Below, one piece after another: positions 1 to 8,043 of a stretch of DNA of 52,042 nt. The DNA is from Lachnospiraceae bacterium (lineage in GTDB: Bacteria > Bacillota > Clostridia > Lachnospirales > Lachnospiraceae), in NCBI GenBank assembly GCA_016281605.1, contig JAEEJA010000073.1, positions 1 through 52,042 on the forward strand, in the 5' to 3' direction. Every line of letters starts with the position of its first letter. Position 1 is the stretch's first letter. The position numbers were made by a program, and so were the translations under genes. The notes beneath the pieces are model-generated. The model saw nothing but the letters and a program-made list of their open reading frames with translations. It was not told where the DNA came from and did not search any database.

Positions 1-406
1 AGGGACGTGTCCCTTGCAGGTTCTTAGGGCAGAGCCCTAAGCTCTCGGAGAGCTTTTCGCTATCAATATCTACAATTTTCAAGGTTCATTTGAGCCTTTT
101 TCTTTCAGCTCATTCTTTCATAGGTCACTTGACACTACCTTACTTATTGATTCTTGACCTGAAAAAATCTATATTATTTATATCATATTTTACAATTATT
201 TTCAATGTATCTTGGCTTAATGGACAGCTTTAAATTGTTATCGGTCTTTTTCATTTGGGAATCTCGGCGGACCAGTATTTTGGGTGGGTTTTGTTAAAAG
301 TTCTGACTGTGGAGCGGAAGTTTCAGTCAATTAATTATTCCAATTCAAACTATCAAGTGCTATAATAACGTATATTGGATTTAAATTTAGGAGGTATAAA
401 GGTATT
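1..406. other. Intergenic region with stem-loops and a repeat copy
   Basis: No gene was found here. The first 57 bases hold three short palindromes in a row: AGGGAC/GTCCCT at 1-14, CTTAGGGC/GCCCTAAG at 23-41, and GCTCTC/GAGAGC followed by TTTT at 41-57. The last looks like a transcription terminator for a gene left of the window. At 268-319 lies one copy of a dispersed repeat that recurs at 3453-3504. The ribosome site GGAGG for the esterase lies near 391. Confidence 0.5.
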
Positions 407-1642
407 ATGAAAAACCAATTTAAAAAAGCAATTTCACTTACAATTGCCGGTGCACTTACACTTTCGGTATTTAGCGCAATCGGAAATGTCGCCACATTTA
501 CAAAAACAACAGCAAAAGCTAATGAGATAGTTTCGGAAGATATTCAAACAATTTACAAGGTTATGCCTCTTGGTGATTCTATAACAGCAGGATGGTGCCC
601 AAGTGAGACAGAACTTGCATACGGTGGATATCGTACTTACCTAACTAAGGCACTCGAAGAAAACGGATACTCTAAAAACTTTGATTTTGTCGGCAAGTGG
701 CAAACCGGTAAAGGCTATGATACCGATAACAACGGGACAAACGGAGCATGTATAGCTTATGATCAGGCATGGGCAAACAGTATTTTGACCGATGTTGTGG
801 ATGAAAAAATATTAGATACCTATACACCTGATATAGTTTTACTGCAAATCGGAACCAATGATATTAACAGTCAATCCAACAGAATCGATGCATTAAAGAT
901 AGATACCATCAATGATCGTCTTGAAAATTTGATAGATGTGATTTTTTCAAAGCTTAACGAGAACAGCATGCTTTTCTTAGCATCGATTCCAAATATGCAG
1001 GGAGAAAGCAGTAAGTATAATGAAGATGTTAAGAATTACAATGAATTTATCAGGGAAGTAGTTGATAATAAGATTGAGGAAGGAAAGAGAATAACCTTTG
1101 TTGATGTAAATGCAGTGGTAGCAGATGATCAGTTCGACGATGCTCTTCATCCAAATCAGTCCGGCTATGAAAGCATGGGTGAACTTTGGTATGGAATCTT
1201 AACGGATTACATGATGCAGGAAGAACAGAAAAAAAGAGAAGAAACTCCTCAAACACCAGCTCCTACGTATGAACCTGCGACAACACCTGCAATTACATCT
1301 ACTCCTACACCACAGCCGGCAAAGACCGCTGCACCTGTTGTAACTAATCCAACCAATAAGTGTCAGAGTGTGACAGCTTCTAAGAAAAAGGTTACTATTA
1401 AGAAAAATAAATCAAAAAAGATTACATTTAAGATTACAAATACAAATGCAAGTGAGAAGACAACCGATGTATTAAGCGTATCTTCTAACAAAGCTTTTGT
1501 AACCGCAAAAATATTAAAGAGTGAAGCAACAACAGTTACTGTAAAAGTAAAGGTTAGTAAAAAAGCTAAGAAAAAAGCAAAGGCAAATGTTACACTTAAA
1601 GTAGGAGAAAAAAGTGCAACTACCAAAGTAATCTGTGCATAA
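407..1642 (+). CDS. Secreted SGNH/GDSL esterase, CE3-like (probable acetylxylan esterase)
   Basis: Probably removes acetyl groups from xylan or a similar polysaccharide outside the cell. A Sec signal peptide spans about residues 1-38. The SGNH blocks are all visible: GDS with the nucleophile Ser58, GTND with Asn151, and DALH with Asp245 and His248. The catalytic domain ends near residue 275. It is followed by a Thr/Pro-rich linker to about 325 and a lysine-rich C-terminal domain of about 85 residues that looks like a beta-sandwich or Ig-like surface or carbohydrate-binding module. The blocks resemble carbohydrate esterase family 3, where acetylxylan esterases are known. Substrate is inferred; another acyl-ester substrate is possible. 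It appears to be transcribed alone. Confidence 0.85.
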   Translation: MKNQFKKAISLTIAGALTLSVFSAIGNVATFTKTTAKANEIVSEDIQTIYKVMPLGDSITAGWCPSETELAYGGYRTYLTKALEENGYSKNFDFVGKWQTGKGYDTDNNGTNGACIAYDQAWANSILTDVVDEKILDTYTPDIVLLQIGTNDINSQSNRIDALKIDTINDRLENLIDVIFSKLNENSMLFLASIPNMQGESSKYNEDVKNYNEFIREVVDNKIEEGKRITFVDVNAVVADDQFDDALHPNQSGYESMGELWYGILTDYMMQEEQKKREETPQTPAPTYEPATTPAITSTPTPQPAKTAAPVVTNPTNKCQSVTASKKKVTIKKNKSKKITFKITNTNASEKTTDVLSVSSNKAFVTAKILKSEATTVTVKVKVSKKAKKKAKANVTLKVGEKSATTKVICA

Positions 1643-1730
1643 GTGTTTTTATAAAAACAAACGCACAGATGCTCTTTAGGAAGGTTCGCCCCCGCCGCTT
1701 CGGCGCTAGGATTAATCCTCTTTTCTCCGC

Positions 1731-1760
1731 AAAAAAAAGACCCTCTGGGTCTTTTTTTTT
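1731..1760 (-). terminator. Rho-independent terminator after tRNA-Ser(GGA)
   Basis: The inverted repeat AAGACCC/GGGTCTT with a 3-base loop has A runs on one side and T runs on the other. It lies just 3' of the minus-strand tRNA-Ser(GGA) and could also stop transcription coming from the esterase on the plus strand. Confidence 0.85.
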
Positions 1761-1761
1761 A

Positions 1762-1850
1762 CGGAGAAGGAGGGATTTGAACCCTCGCGCCGATACTCTC
1801 GACCTACTCCCTTTCCAGGGGAGCCCCTTCAGCCTCTTGGGTACTTCTCC
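1762..1850 (-). tRNA. tRNA-Ser (anticodon GGA)
   Basis: Reading the minus strand gives an 89-nt class II tRNA. The acceptor stem GGAGAAG pairs with CTTCTCC and the discriminator is G. The anticodon stem CTCCC/GGGAG encloses the loop CTGGAAA, so the anticodon is GGA. A long variable arm follows, as expected for serine, then GGTTCAAATCC in the T arm. No CCA is encoded. Confidence 0.95.
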
Positions 1851-1894
1851 AAAGCTGATTACATAAACATATTAATCAAGGCTATTAGTCAAGG

Positions 1895-1910
1895 CTGAGT
1901 TAAAGCCCAT
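1895..1910 (+). repeat. Fragment matching the CTGAGTTAA repeat tail
   Basis: CTGAGTTAAAGCCCAT here matches the tail of the element at 19463-19530 (CTGAGTTAAAGCGCCAT) apart from one base missing. It may be a remnant of the same dispersed element that also occurs at 7976-8025. The match is short, so chance cannot be excluded. Confidence 0.35.
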
Positions 1911-1914
1911 GCCT

Positions 1915-1951
1915 TAAAAAAATTTAATCAGAAGGATTAACTTCTGATTAA
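1915..1951 (-). terminator. Terminator after tRNA-Ser(UGA)
   Basis: On the minus strand, the arms TTAATCAGAAG and CTTCTGATTAA (11 bp, 6-base loop) are followed by ATTTTTTT. It sits directly 3' of the tRNA-Ser(UGA) gene. Confidence 0.8.
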
Positions 1952-1957
1952 TGGAAG

Positions 1958-2043
1958 CGGAGAGGGAGGGATTCGAACCCTCGCGCCCTTGCGGACAAAC
2001 GGTTTTCAAGACCGCCTCGTTATGACCACTTCGATACCTCTCC
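1958..2043 (-). tRNA. tRNA-Ser (anticodon UGA)
   Basis: An 86-nt class II tRNA on the minus strand. The acceptor stem GGAGAGG pairs with CCTCTCC and the discriminator is G. The anticodon loop CTTGAAA gives anticodon UGA. A long variable arm and GGTTCGAATCC T arm are present. It shares its acceptor design with the neighbouring tRNA-Ser(GGA), each having its own terminator. No CCA is encoded. Confidence 0.95.
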
Positions 2044-2206
2044 TTAAATTTTCGATTGCTTGAGCATTATAACAAAGGACTAAGTGCAAGTCAAGGACTT
2101 TTTTGATTTTTTTGGAGTTTTTTTGTTTACCTTTTTACTCAAGCTTTTTGGGAATTATTATTTTTATGTATTTAAGAATTCTCTGTTAATTATATATATA
2201 AGTCTG

Positions 2207-3100
2207 TCATTCTTGTGACGAATTGTTTATCTCTTCTCTCATCCTGTTTATAACTCTCTTTTTATCGGCACTCCAAAGAGGTGCTATAAGAAGCTTTTTA
2301 TCGCCATCTCCTGTCAGGCGGTGAATGACAATGTCATGTGGGATATGCTTTAAGCACTCCTTAACAATATCGATATATTCATCCATACTAAGGACATCAA
2401 ATGTTCCAGCTTCATAATCTGTAGCAAGATCCGTTCCCTTCAGCACGTGAAGCAGTTGTAATTTAATCCCTTGGATACCGCTTTTCACGACATAATCCAC
2501 GGTTTCTATCATATCACTTCTGCGTTCATGAGGGAGTCCCAGTATAATGTGCACTATCACGTCTATATTTCGCTTTCTAAGCGCTTTAACAGCCTCGTTG
2601 TAAGAACTAAGCCCATAACCCCGTCTTATATATTTCGCACTTTCTTCATGTATGGTCTGAAGTCCAAGCTCAACCCAGACAGGCTTTTTTGTATTTAATT
2701 CCGAAAGAAGTTCGAGTACATCCTCCGGAAGACAATCAGGCCGCGTAGCCACTGACAATGCTACGATATCCGGATGATTTATAGCCTCTGTAAATAATTC
2801 TCTCAGCCTTTCCACCGGCGCGTAAGTGTTCGTAAAAGCCTGAAAATATGCGATATAAAGTCCATTTTTAATCTTCTTCTCCACCCGCTTCTTGGCATTT
2901 TCAATCTGATCTGTAACACTTAGCAAGGGTGATTCACTAAACTCTCCCGAGCCTCCTGCGGAGCAAAATATACAACCTCGCTTATCTAATGTTCCATCTC
3001 GATTTGGACAGGTAAAGCCTCCATTTAAAGATAGTTTGTAAACTTTACAGCCAAATGTATCCTTTAAATATTCATTTAGTGAATAATAACCGTTTTTCAT
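2207..3100 (-). CDS. Radical SAM protein, TIGR01212/YhcC family
   Basis: A 297-residue radical SAM enzyme of the YhcC/TIGR01212 family. The iron-sulfur cysteines are C31-x11-C43-x2-C46, the widened spacing typical of this family rather than the usual CxxxCxxC. The N-terminal stretch with GCKVYKLSLNGGFTCPNRDG is family-diagnostic. The later part has the expected TIM-barrel strands (for example VELGLQT and IHIILGLPHE-like segments). The biochemical role of the family is not settled, though a link to tRNA or rRNA modification has been suggested from its similarity to Elp3-like enzymes. The start overlaps the end of the upstream TSCPD gene by 4 bases, so the two are translationally coupled. Confidence 0.9.
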   Translation of the reverse strand: MKNGYYSLNEYLKDTFGCKVYKLSLNGGFTCPNRDGTLDKRGCIFCSAGGSGEFSESPLLSVTDQIENAKKRVEKKIKNGLYIAYFQAFTNTYAPVERLRELFTEAINHPDIVALSVATRPDCLPEDVLELLSELNTKKPVWVELGLQTIHEESAKYIRRGYGLSSYNEAVKALRKRNIDVIVHIILGLPHERRSDMIETVDYVVKSGIQGIKLQLLHVLKGTDLATDYEAGTFDVLSMDEYIDIVKECLKHIPHDIVIHRLTGDGDKKLLIAPLWSADKKRVINRMREEINNSSQE

Positions 3101-3348
3101 GACAATGCTTCATATATTGACTTTGCAAGCTGATCTGCGCAGGATGTTCCTCTTCCCTTACAGTCATTTCCATTCAGTGTATCTGCAGCTTTCTTAGCGT
3201 CGGTCCCCTCTAAGAGCTTTCCAATGGCCTTTAGATTTCCGTTGCAGCCACCCATAAATTCAAGATTGTAAATTTTACCTTCTTCGTCAAGATCATAATC
3301 AATTTGCATTGAGCAAACACCCTTTGGATGATAAGTAAAATGCTTCAT
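3097..3348 (-). CDS. TSCPD-domain protein, TIGR03905 family
   Basis: An 83-residue protein with the TSCPD-type pattern: paired cysteines at C12 and C35, then C63 and the motif GTSCADQ ending in C70. Such domains are also found at the C-terminus of some B12-dependent ribonucleotide reductases and are thought to bind metal or nucleotides. As a free-standing protein this matches TIGR03905, which has no assigned function. The ribosome site AAGGAG lies 7-8 bases before the ATG. It is the first gene of a two-gene operon with the radical SAM gene, suggesting a shared but unknown role. Confidence 0.85.
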   Translation of the reverse strand: MKHFTYHPKGVCSMQIDYDLDEEGKIYNLEFMGGCNGNLKAIGKLLEGTDAKKAADTLNGNDCKGRGTSCADQLAKSIYEALS

Positions 3349-3426
3349 GTTATTTCTCCTTTCGTAAAACTAATATGAAACTTATTATATCACACTTAAT
3401 GACAATTTCAAGAAATATGAATGTGT

Positions 3427-3683
3427 GGTCCACCCCCGCCTGTGAACCTGCACGGACCAGTATTTTTCACGGTTTTTGTTAAAAGTTCTGGCTGTGGGAC
3501 GGAATTATTCGCTTCAGGACCATCCCTTTTGAGAAAATCTGCAATTTAGGATGGTTCTCTCCCGCCTGTGATTACATCAGGACCATCCCTTTTGAGAAAA
3601 TCTGCAATTTAGGATGGTTCTCTCCCGCCTGTGATTGCATCAGAACCATCCCTTTTGAGAAGTTTTTCAATTAAGGATGGTCC
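3427..3683. repeat. Array of about 63-bp hairpin repeats (REP-like)
   Basis: Three near-identical hairpins start at 3517, 3580 and 3643, a constant 63-base period. Each has arms GGACCATCC and GGATGGTTC around a loop of about 23 bases, and the hairpins are joined by a spacer containing CTCCCGCCTGTGATT. A diverged leading unit at 3427-3458 has GGTCC/GGACC arms around CCCGCCTGTGA. The third unit carries a compensating arm change (GGTCC). A further copy lies at 28274-28345. No coding potential was seen. Confidence 0.8.
3453..3504 (+). repeat. Second copy of the 268-319 dispersed repeat
   Basis: CGGACCAGTATTTT, then a G/T-rich stretch, then GTTAAAAGTTCTG and CTGTGG..CGGAA match 268-319 in the same order and at the same spacing, with scattered changes. 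Both copies lie in intergenic DNA just upstream of plus-strand genes. This copy merges into the hairpin array. Confidence 0.6.
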
Positions 3684-3713
3684 GTGTCCTAATTTTCTGC
3701 CCTATAATAAAAT

Positions 3714-3788
3714 CGTACATTTGTTCGATTTTATTCTTGACTTTTTATTCCAAGGGTGATACAATACATTCACTCGAACATAGTTTCG
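3714..3788 (+). promoter_or_regulatory. SOS promoter flanked by two LexA boxes
   Basis: A sigma-A promoter is visible: TTGACT at 3737-3742 and TACAAT at 3760-3765, with a 17-base spacer. It is bracketed by two LexA boxes of the Bacillus/Clostridium type (consensus CGAAC-N4-GTTCG): CGTACATTTGTTCG at 3714-3727 with one mismatch, and CGAACATAGTTTCG at 3775-3788 with one mismatch. The second covers the region just after the -10, a classic repression position. This predicts DNA-damage induction of the polymerase cassette. Confidence 0.85.
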
Positions 3789-3820
3789 ATTATTGTATTC
3801 GATGATGGGGAGTGATGTAT

Positions 3821-5215
3821 GTGAGTATCTATATAGCAATCGACATGAAAAGCTTCTATGCATCCGTAGAGTGTATATATAGAGGTCTTGACCCCCTTAA
3901 GGCTAATCTCATAGTAGCCGATTCCTCGCGTACCGATAAAACCATCTGCCTTGCTGTTTCCCCCGCACTCAAGGCTATCGGTGTACCCGGAAGACCAAGA
4001 CTTTTTGAAGCTAAGCAGGCTATAAGGTATTATGAAAGAGTACATCACACCCGTATTGAGTACATAATTGCTGTTCCTCGCATGGCGGAGTACGAGCGCA
4101 TATCTGCCCTTATTTATTCCGTATATCTTCGCTATGTATCCCCCGATGATATACATGTTTACAGTATAGATGAGTGCTTTATAGACTGCACTCCGTATCT
4201 TCATCTGTATGAGCCCAAAGCAAACGATATTAATACTCATCCTGCCCACACCATGGCTATGACCATAATTAAAGATGTTCTTAATACAACCGGAATTACT
4301 GCAACTGTAGGAATAGGTACTAACCTCTACCTCGCAAAAGTTGCTATGGATATAGTAGCCAAAAAAGCAAAACCTGATAAGGATGGAGTCAGGATTGCAG
4401 AGCTTAACGAATCCTCTTATAAGTACCTTTTATGGGAGCATCGCCCATTAACTGACTTTTGGCAGATAGGCCCTGGTAAAGCCAGGCGTCTTGCAAAAAA
4501 TCATATATATACCATGGGAGATATCGCAGAAAGATCACAGTGGGATGAAGAGTGGTTCTACAAAACCTTCGGTATAGATGCAGAAATACTTATCGATCAT
4601 GCTTGGGGTATAGAACCGGTACGCATGTGTGATATAAAAAATTATAAAACCACAAACCACTCTATTTCTAACGGACAAGTATTAGAAAGACCCTATCCGT
4701 ATACAGAAGCGCGCGTTGTATTTCACGAAATGATAGATATACTCTGCTGTGATATGTACAAAAAAGATTTAATATCACGTATCTTTACATGGTGGGTGGG
4801 TTTTGATTTTAAAAGTTTAGAGCACTTTCCGGAGTACGACGGACCAATCTCTATTGATTATTACGGCAGATTGCATCCGAAGCATGCCAATGGAACAGTT
4901 CGCATCAGTGAGGCGACAAACTGTCCTGATGATATTGTCGAGCCTCTCTTAATTGATTTTGACAAGAAGGTCGATCACAGACTCCTCTTCAGGCGCATAG
5001 GAGTTAATGCATGCGATGTTTACGAAGATGATGGCATATATCAATTAGATTTATTTACTGATTATGAGCAAAAAAAGAAAAACAGAAGTTTACAGCAAGC
5101 TATGACTGAGATTCGACTCAGATACGGCCCTAATGCCGTGGTACGTGGGCTTAATATGCGCTCCGGCGCTACAACCATGAAAAGAAATAATCAAATCGGC
5201 GGTCACAGAGCTTAG
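3821..5215 (+). CDS. Y-family DNA polymerase (UvrX/DinB type), SOS-regulated
   Basis: An error-prone translesion DNA polymerase. The N-terminal catalytic motif IAIDMKSFYASVE (Asp8) and the YSIDECFID motif (Asp117-Glu118) supply the metal-binding acidic residues; helix-hairpin-helix and little-finger regions follow. It is about 464 residues, like the UvrX/YqjW group rather than the shorter DinB. I place the start at the GTG at 3821, eight bases after GGGGAG; upstream in-frame starts at 3812 and 3815 would sit on or in that ribosome site. It is controlled by two LexA boxes and is followed by a YolD-like small gene, the usual partner arrangement in Firmicutes. Confidence 0.9.
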   Translation: MSIYIAIDMKSFYASVECIYRGLDPLKANLIVADSSRTDKTICLAVSPALKAIGVPGRPRLFEAKQAIRYYERVHHTRIEYIIAVPRMAEYERISALIYSVYLRYVSPDDIHVYSIDECFIDCTPYLHLYEPKANDINTHPAHTMAMTIIKDVLNTTGITATVGIGTNLYLAKVAMDIVAKKAKPDKDGVRIAELNESSYKYLLWEHRPLTDFWQIGPGKARRLAKNHIYTMGDIAERSQWDEEWFYKTFGIDAEILIDHAWGIEPVRMCDIKNYKTTNHSISNGQVLERPYPYTEARVVFHEMIDILCCDMYKKDLISRIFTWWVGFDFKSLEHFPEYDGPISIDYYGRLHPKHANGTVRISEATNCPDDIVEPLLIDFDKKVDHRLLFRRIGVNACDVYEDDGIYQLDLFTDYEQKKKNRSLQQAMTEIRLRYGPNAVVRGLNMRSGATTMKRNNQIGGHRA

Positions 5216-5236
5216 ATTGGGTTAGGTGTAGTGTTT

Positions 5237-5470
5237 ATGCATAACAATAAATATTATAATAATAAATTTTTACATAATTTCAGATATGAAAAGGTCATAG
5301 AAAAGGGCAAACCTATTCATGATAAATATGATTCTTTTTCAGCAAAGCATCCTTCCATGGATTTAAACAGACGCGCTAAAATTTTCAGTCCATTTGACGC
5401 TCTTAAGGGTTTTAATGAAGCAATTTTAGAAACCGAAGAAGCTGTTGAAAGACAATATAGTAAACATTGA
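5237..5470 (+). CDS. YolD-like small protein of the SOS cassette
   Basis: About 77 residues, directly after the polymerase. The segment RAKIFSPFDALKGFNEAI matches the conserved core of YolD-like proteins, which commonly accompany UvrX/UmuC-type polymerases and are thought to help or restrain them. An in-frame GTG at 5231 is possible, but the AGGTG ribosome site at about 5225 fits the ATG at 5237 better. The gene's last codons (from 5459) are the first unit of a tandem repeat that continues after the stop. Confidence 0.7.
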   Translation: MHNNKYYNNKFLHNFRYEKVIEKGKPIHDKYDSFSAKHPSMDLNRRAKIFSPFDALKGFNEAILETEEAVERQYSKH

Positions 5471-5503
5471 GTACGGTGAAGTACAGTAAACATTGAGTAC
5501 GGT
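5459..5503 (+). repeat. 26-bp tandem duplication across a stop codon
   Basis: AGTAAACATTGAGTACGGT occurs at 5459 and again at 5485, so the unit is 26 bases. The first copy contains the final codons and TGA stop of the YolD-like gene; the second lies in the intergenic region. This looks like a recent replication-slippage duplication of the gene's 3' end. Confidence 0.85.
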
Positions 5504-5652
5504 AATATGCGATAAAAAATCATAGCAGAGATGAGGGGGATAGAGGGGAAATAATAAATATTTACTTAATCAAAGGCAAATCTTATTGCATTGTTTTCTT
5601 TCGAATTATATACTAATATTGTATTGTGTTTTTATAACAGGATTTTATAACA

Positions 5653-7905
5653 ATGCTTTACAATATAGTTTCTAACAGCGTTCACCAGGCAGCGTATGAA
5701 ACGTATGAAGGAAAGATTGAAACGATGGAATCAATAAGATCAAAAAAACAAATATTTTTTACACATATATTTACATACTTCAATTTATTAAACCTTATAC
5801 TTGCTTTACTGATTATCATATCCGGACAGTATAAAAACATGCTCTTCATGGGTGTTGTTATTTCTAATACTGTTATAGGTATTTATCAGGAGTTGAAGGT
5901 TAAAAAGCTTATAGATGCACTTTCGGTCGTTACTGCTCTTAAGGCACATAAGCTTAAACTAAAGGACAACTCGGACAAAATTAATTTAAATAAGCTCCGA
6001 ACAAGTCCTACCGAAGAAATACCTATAGAGGAGCTTGAGCTTGAGGATATTATACGCCTTTCAACAGGCGATCAGGTTCCTGTTGACTGCGAAGTAATCG
6101 CATCTATGAATTTTGAAGCAAATGAATCATTACTAACAGGTGAATCCGTGCCCATAAAGAAAAAAGCCGGAGATATGCTTTACTCAGGAAGCAGTGCTGT
6201 TGCAGGAACAGTTTATGCAAAGGTTATACATACAGGTGAAGAAAACTACGCTTCCACCATAGTGCAGAAGGCACGCACCAAGCGCAGAGCTACATCTGAG
6301 ATGCAAATAACCATTAAAAAGATAATAAAGTATGTAAGTTTTGCCATAATTCCGGTTGGATTACTATTATTTTATATTCAGAGATACCATGCAGGTAATA
6401 ATATCTCCGATTCTCTTGTTAGTACCGTAGCAGGTGTACTTGGCATGATTCCAGAGGGTTTGGTACTTCTGACAAGCATTTCATTTATACTGGGTGTGGG
6501 AAGACTTGCTAAGAAAAAAGCTCTCGTTCAGGAGATGGAAGCTATAGAGGCACTGGCGAGAGTAGAGGTTTTATGTCTTGATAAAACAGGAACAATTACA
6601 AATGGTGAGCTAACTGTAGAGGAAATACATACACTCGGCGATGAAAATGAAAATCACTTTGTTGAAGCGCTCGAAAATATAATCTATGCATTTGAAGAAA
6701 CCAATGCAACCAGCCGAGCTCTAAGAAACCACTTTACTGAAATCGGCAATTGGGATTTAAAGGATACTATACCATTTAGCTCAGAGCGAAAGCACATGGG
6801 AATAGAGGTCGAGGAAAACGGAAAAGTTGTTCATTATCTTCTGGGTGCTCCAGAGTATCTTACAAAGGACTCGTCCCTTTTAAATTCTATAGGCTCATAC
6901 GAGGATATGGGTTTTAGAGTCCTTCTCATGGTTAAATCAGATTACCTTAGGGTTTATGAATCCACACCTCTTGGAATTATAATCATGTCAGATGTTATAA
7001 AGGAGGACGCTCCCGAAACATTTGCATTCTTTGAGAAAAACGGGGTTGAACTTAAGGTTATATCGGGGGACAATCCAAGAACCGTATCTATGATTGCAAA
7101 AAAGGCAGGTCTTAAAAATGCTGACAAGTATATAGATGCTCGGGAACTACCGGATGATGAAAAAATCAATGAAGAAGCGCTTAATTACACTGTATTTGGT
7201 CGCGTCTCACCTGAGAAAAAAAGACTGATAATAAAGGCCTTTGAAAAAAATGAAAAGGTTACAGGAATGATTGGAGACGGTGTTAATGATGTACTCGCTC
7301 TTAAGGACGCCGATTGCGGTATAGCAATGGCCGCCGGAAGTGATGCAGCTAAGCAAACCGCTCACATAGTCCTTATAGATTCAAACTTTTCATCTCTCAA
7401 GGATGTTGTTTCTGAAGGTCGAACTGTCATATCAAATATAAGCAGAGTCAGTGCTCTTTACTTGACAAAAACTATATACTCACTATTATTATGTGTTATA
7501 TTTATAATATTAAGGAAAAACTACCCCTTCATCCCTATACAATTAAGTCTTATAGGAGGCTTAGCTATAGGTGTTCCAAGCTTCCTGCTCGCATTCGAGC
7601 ATCATGAAGAGGTTATAGCAAAGGGATTTAAGAAACAGGTTTTATCCATAAGCCTTCCGGCCGCGATTCTTATGACTGTGCTGCTTGTTGTTGCCGCCTT
7701 TCTTAAAGCCCCGTTAGGTATAGGCAGCACTTTAGCTTCCACCATTAATCTTATTATTGGTGCCGCAGTAAGCTTTATGGTTCTTATAAGGGTATGCCGA
7801 CCCATGACAAGATTAAGATTTATAATGTGTATAGTGCTGATATCTTTATTTGTTATTTCTATACTGATTGCTCCAAAGTTTTTCGGTATAATTGCACTAT
7901 TTTAG
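5653..7905 (+). CDS. Cation-transporting P-type ATPase, CtpE-like
   Basis: A 750-residue P-type ATPase of the inner membrane. Seen motifs: TGES near residue 162 (actuator domain), DKTGT near 310 (the phosphorylated Asp), GDGVND near 541 (hinge), and the membrane motif MIPEGLVLLTS just before the phosphorylation site. The PEGL helix and absence of an N-terminal heavy-metal domain argue for Ca2+ or a related hard cation instead of copper or zinc. The pattern closely resembles CtpE, which is known as a Ca2+ transporter in mycobacteria. Six C-terminal hydrophobic segments follow the hinge. The ribosome site is weak (AGGA about ten bases before ATG). Cation specificity is inferred. Confidence 0.85.
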   Translation: MLYNIVSNSVHQAAYETYEGKIETMESIRSKKQIFFTHIFTYFNLLNLILALLIIISGQYKNMLFMGVVISNTVIGIYQELKVKKLIDALSVVTALKAHKLKLKDNSDKINLNKLRTSPTEEIPIEELELEDIIRLSTGDQVPVDCEVIASMNFEANESLLTGESVPIKKKAGDMLYSGSSAVAGTVYAKVIHTGEENYASTIVQKARTKRRATSEMQITIKKIIKYVSFAIIPVGLLLFYIQRYHAGNNISDSLVSTVAGVLGMIPEGLVLLTSISFILGVGRLAKKKALVQEMEAIEALARVEVLCLDKTGTITNGELTVEEIHTLGDENENHFVEALENIIYAFEETNATSRALRNHFTEIGNWDLKDTIPFSSERKHMGIEVEENGKVVHYLLGAPEYLTKDSSLLNSIGSYEDMGFRVLLMVKSDYLRVYESTPLGIIIMSDVIKEDAPETFAFFEKNGVELKVISGDNPRTVSMIAKKAGLKNADKYIDARELPDDEKINEEALNYTVFGRVSPEKKRLIIKAFEKNEKVTGMIGDGVNDVLALKDADCGIAMAAGSDAAKQTAHIVLIDSNFSSLKDVVSEGRTVISNISRVSALYLTKTIYSLLLCVIFIILRKNYPFIPIQLSLIGGLAIGVPSFLLAFEHHEEVIAKGFKKQVLSISLPAAILMTVLLVVAAFLKAPLGIGSTLASTINLIIGAAVSFMVLIRVCRPMTRLRFIMCIVLISLFVISILIAPKFFGIIALF

Positions 7906-7975
7906 GATATCTGGGGAAGAATCCTCGAATACTTATATGCCAAGATAATACGTCATGCCTGCCCAATGTCGCTAC

Positions 7976-8025
7976 CCTCACCTACACTTTAACTTTGAGG
8001 TGAGTGGTTTCTCCGACTGAGTTAA
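7976..8025 (+). repeat. Hairpin plus CTCCGACTGAGTTAA tail (dispersed element)
   Basis: A stem CCTCACCT/AGGTGAG with a 14-base loop is followed by GGTTTCTCCGACTGAGTTAA. The tail recurs at 19505-19524 after another CACCTA/TAGGTG stem. It lies between the P-type ATPase and the YdcF-family gene, in the leader of the latter. A hairpin followed by a conserved tail is reminiscent of the right end of IS200/IS605 elements, but no transposase is present and the identity is not established. Confidence 0.5.
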
Positions 8026-8043
8026 CCCCGAAAGGATATATAC

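Noticed and set aside
1669-1866. Open frame over the tRNA-Ser(GGA) region on the plus strand
   Set aside because: It runs through a terminator and a tRNA gene and has no ribosome site.
3427-3683. Possible CRISPR array
   Set aside because: The repeats are long, palindromic and joined by a constant spacer, only three units exist, and no cas gene is nearby.
7976-8025. Known metabolite riboswitch in the leader of the YdcF-family gene
   Set aside because: The same tail occurs at unrelated places and there is no consensus aptamer core, so a mobile repeat is more likely.
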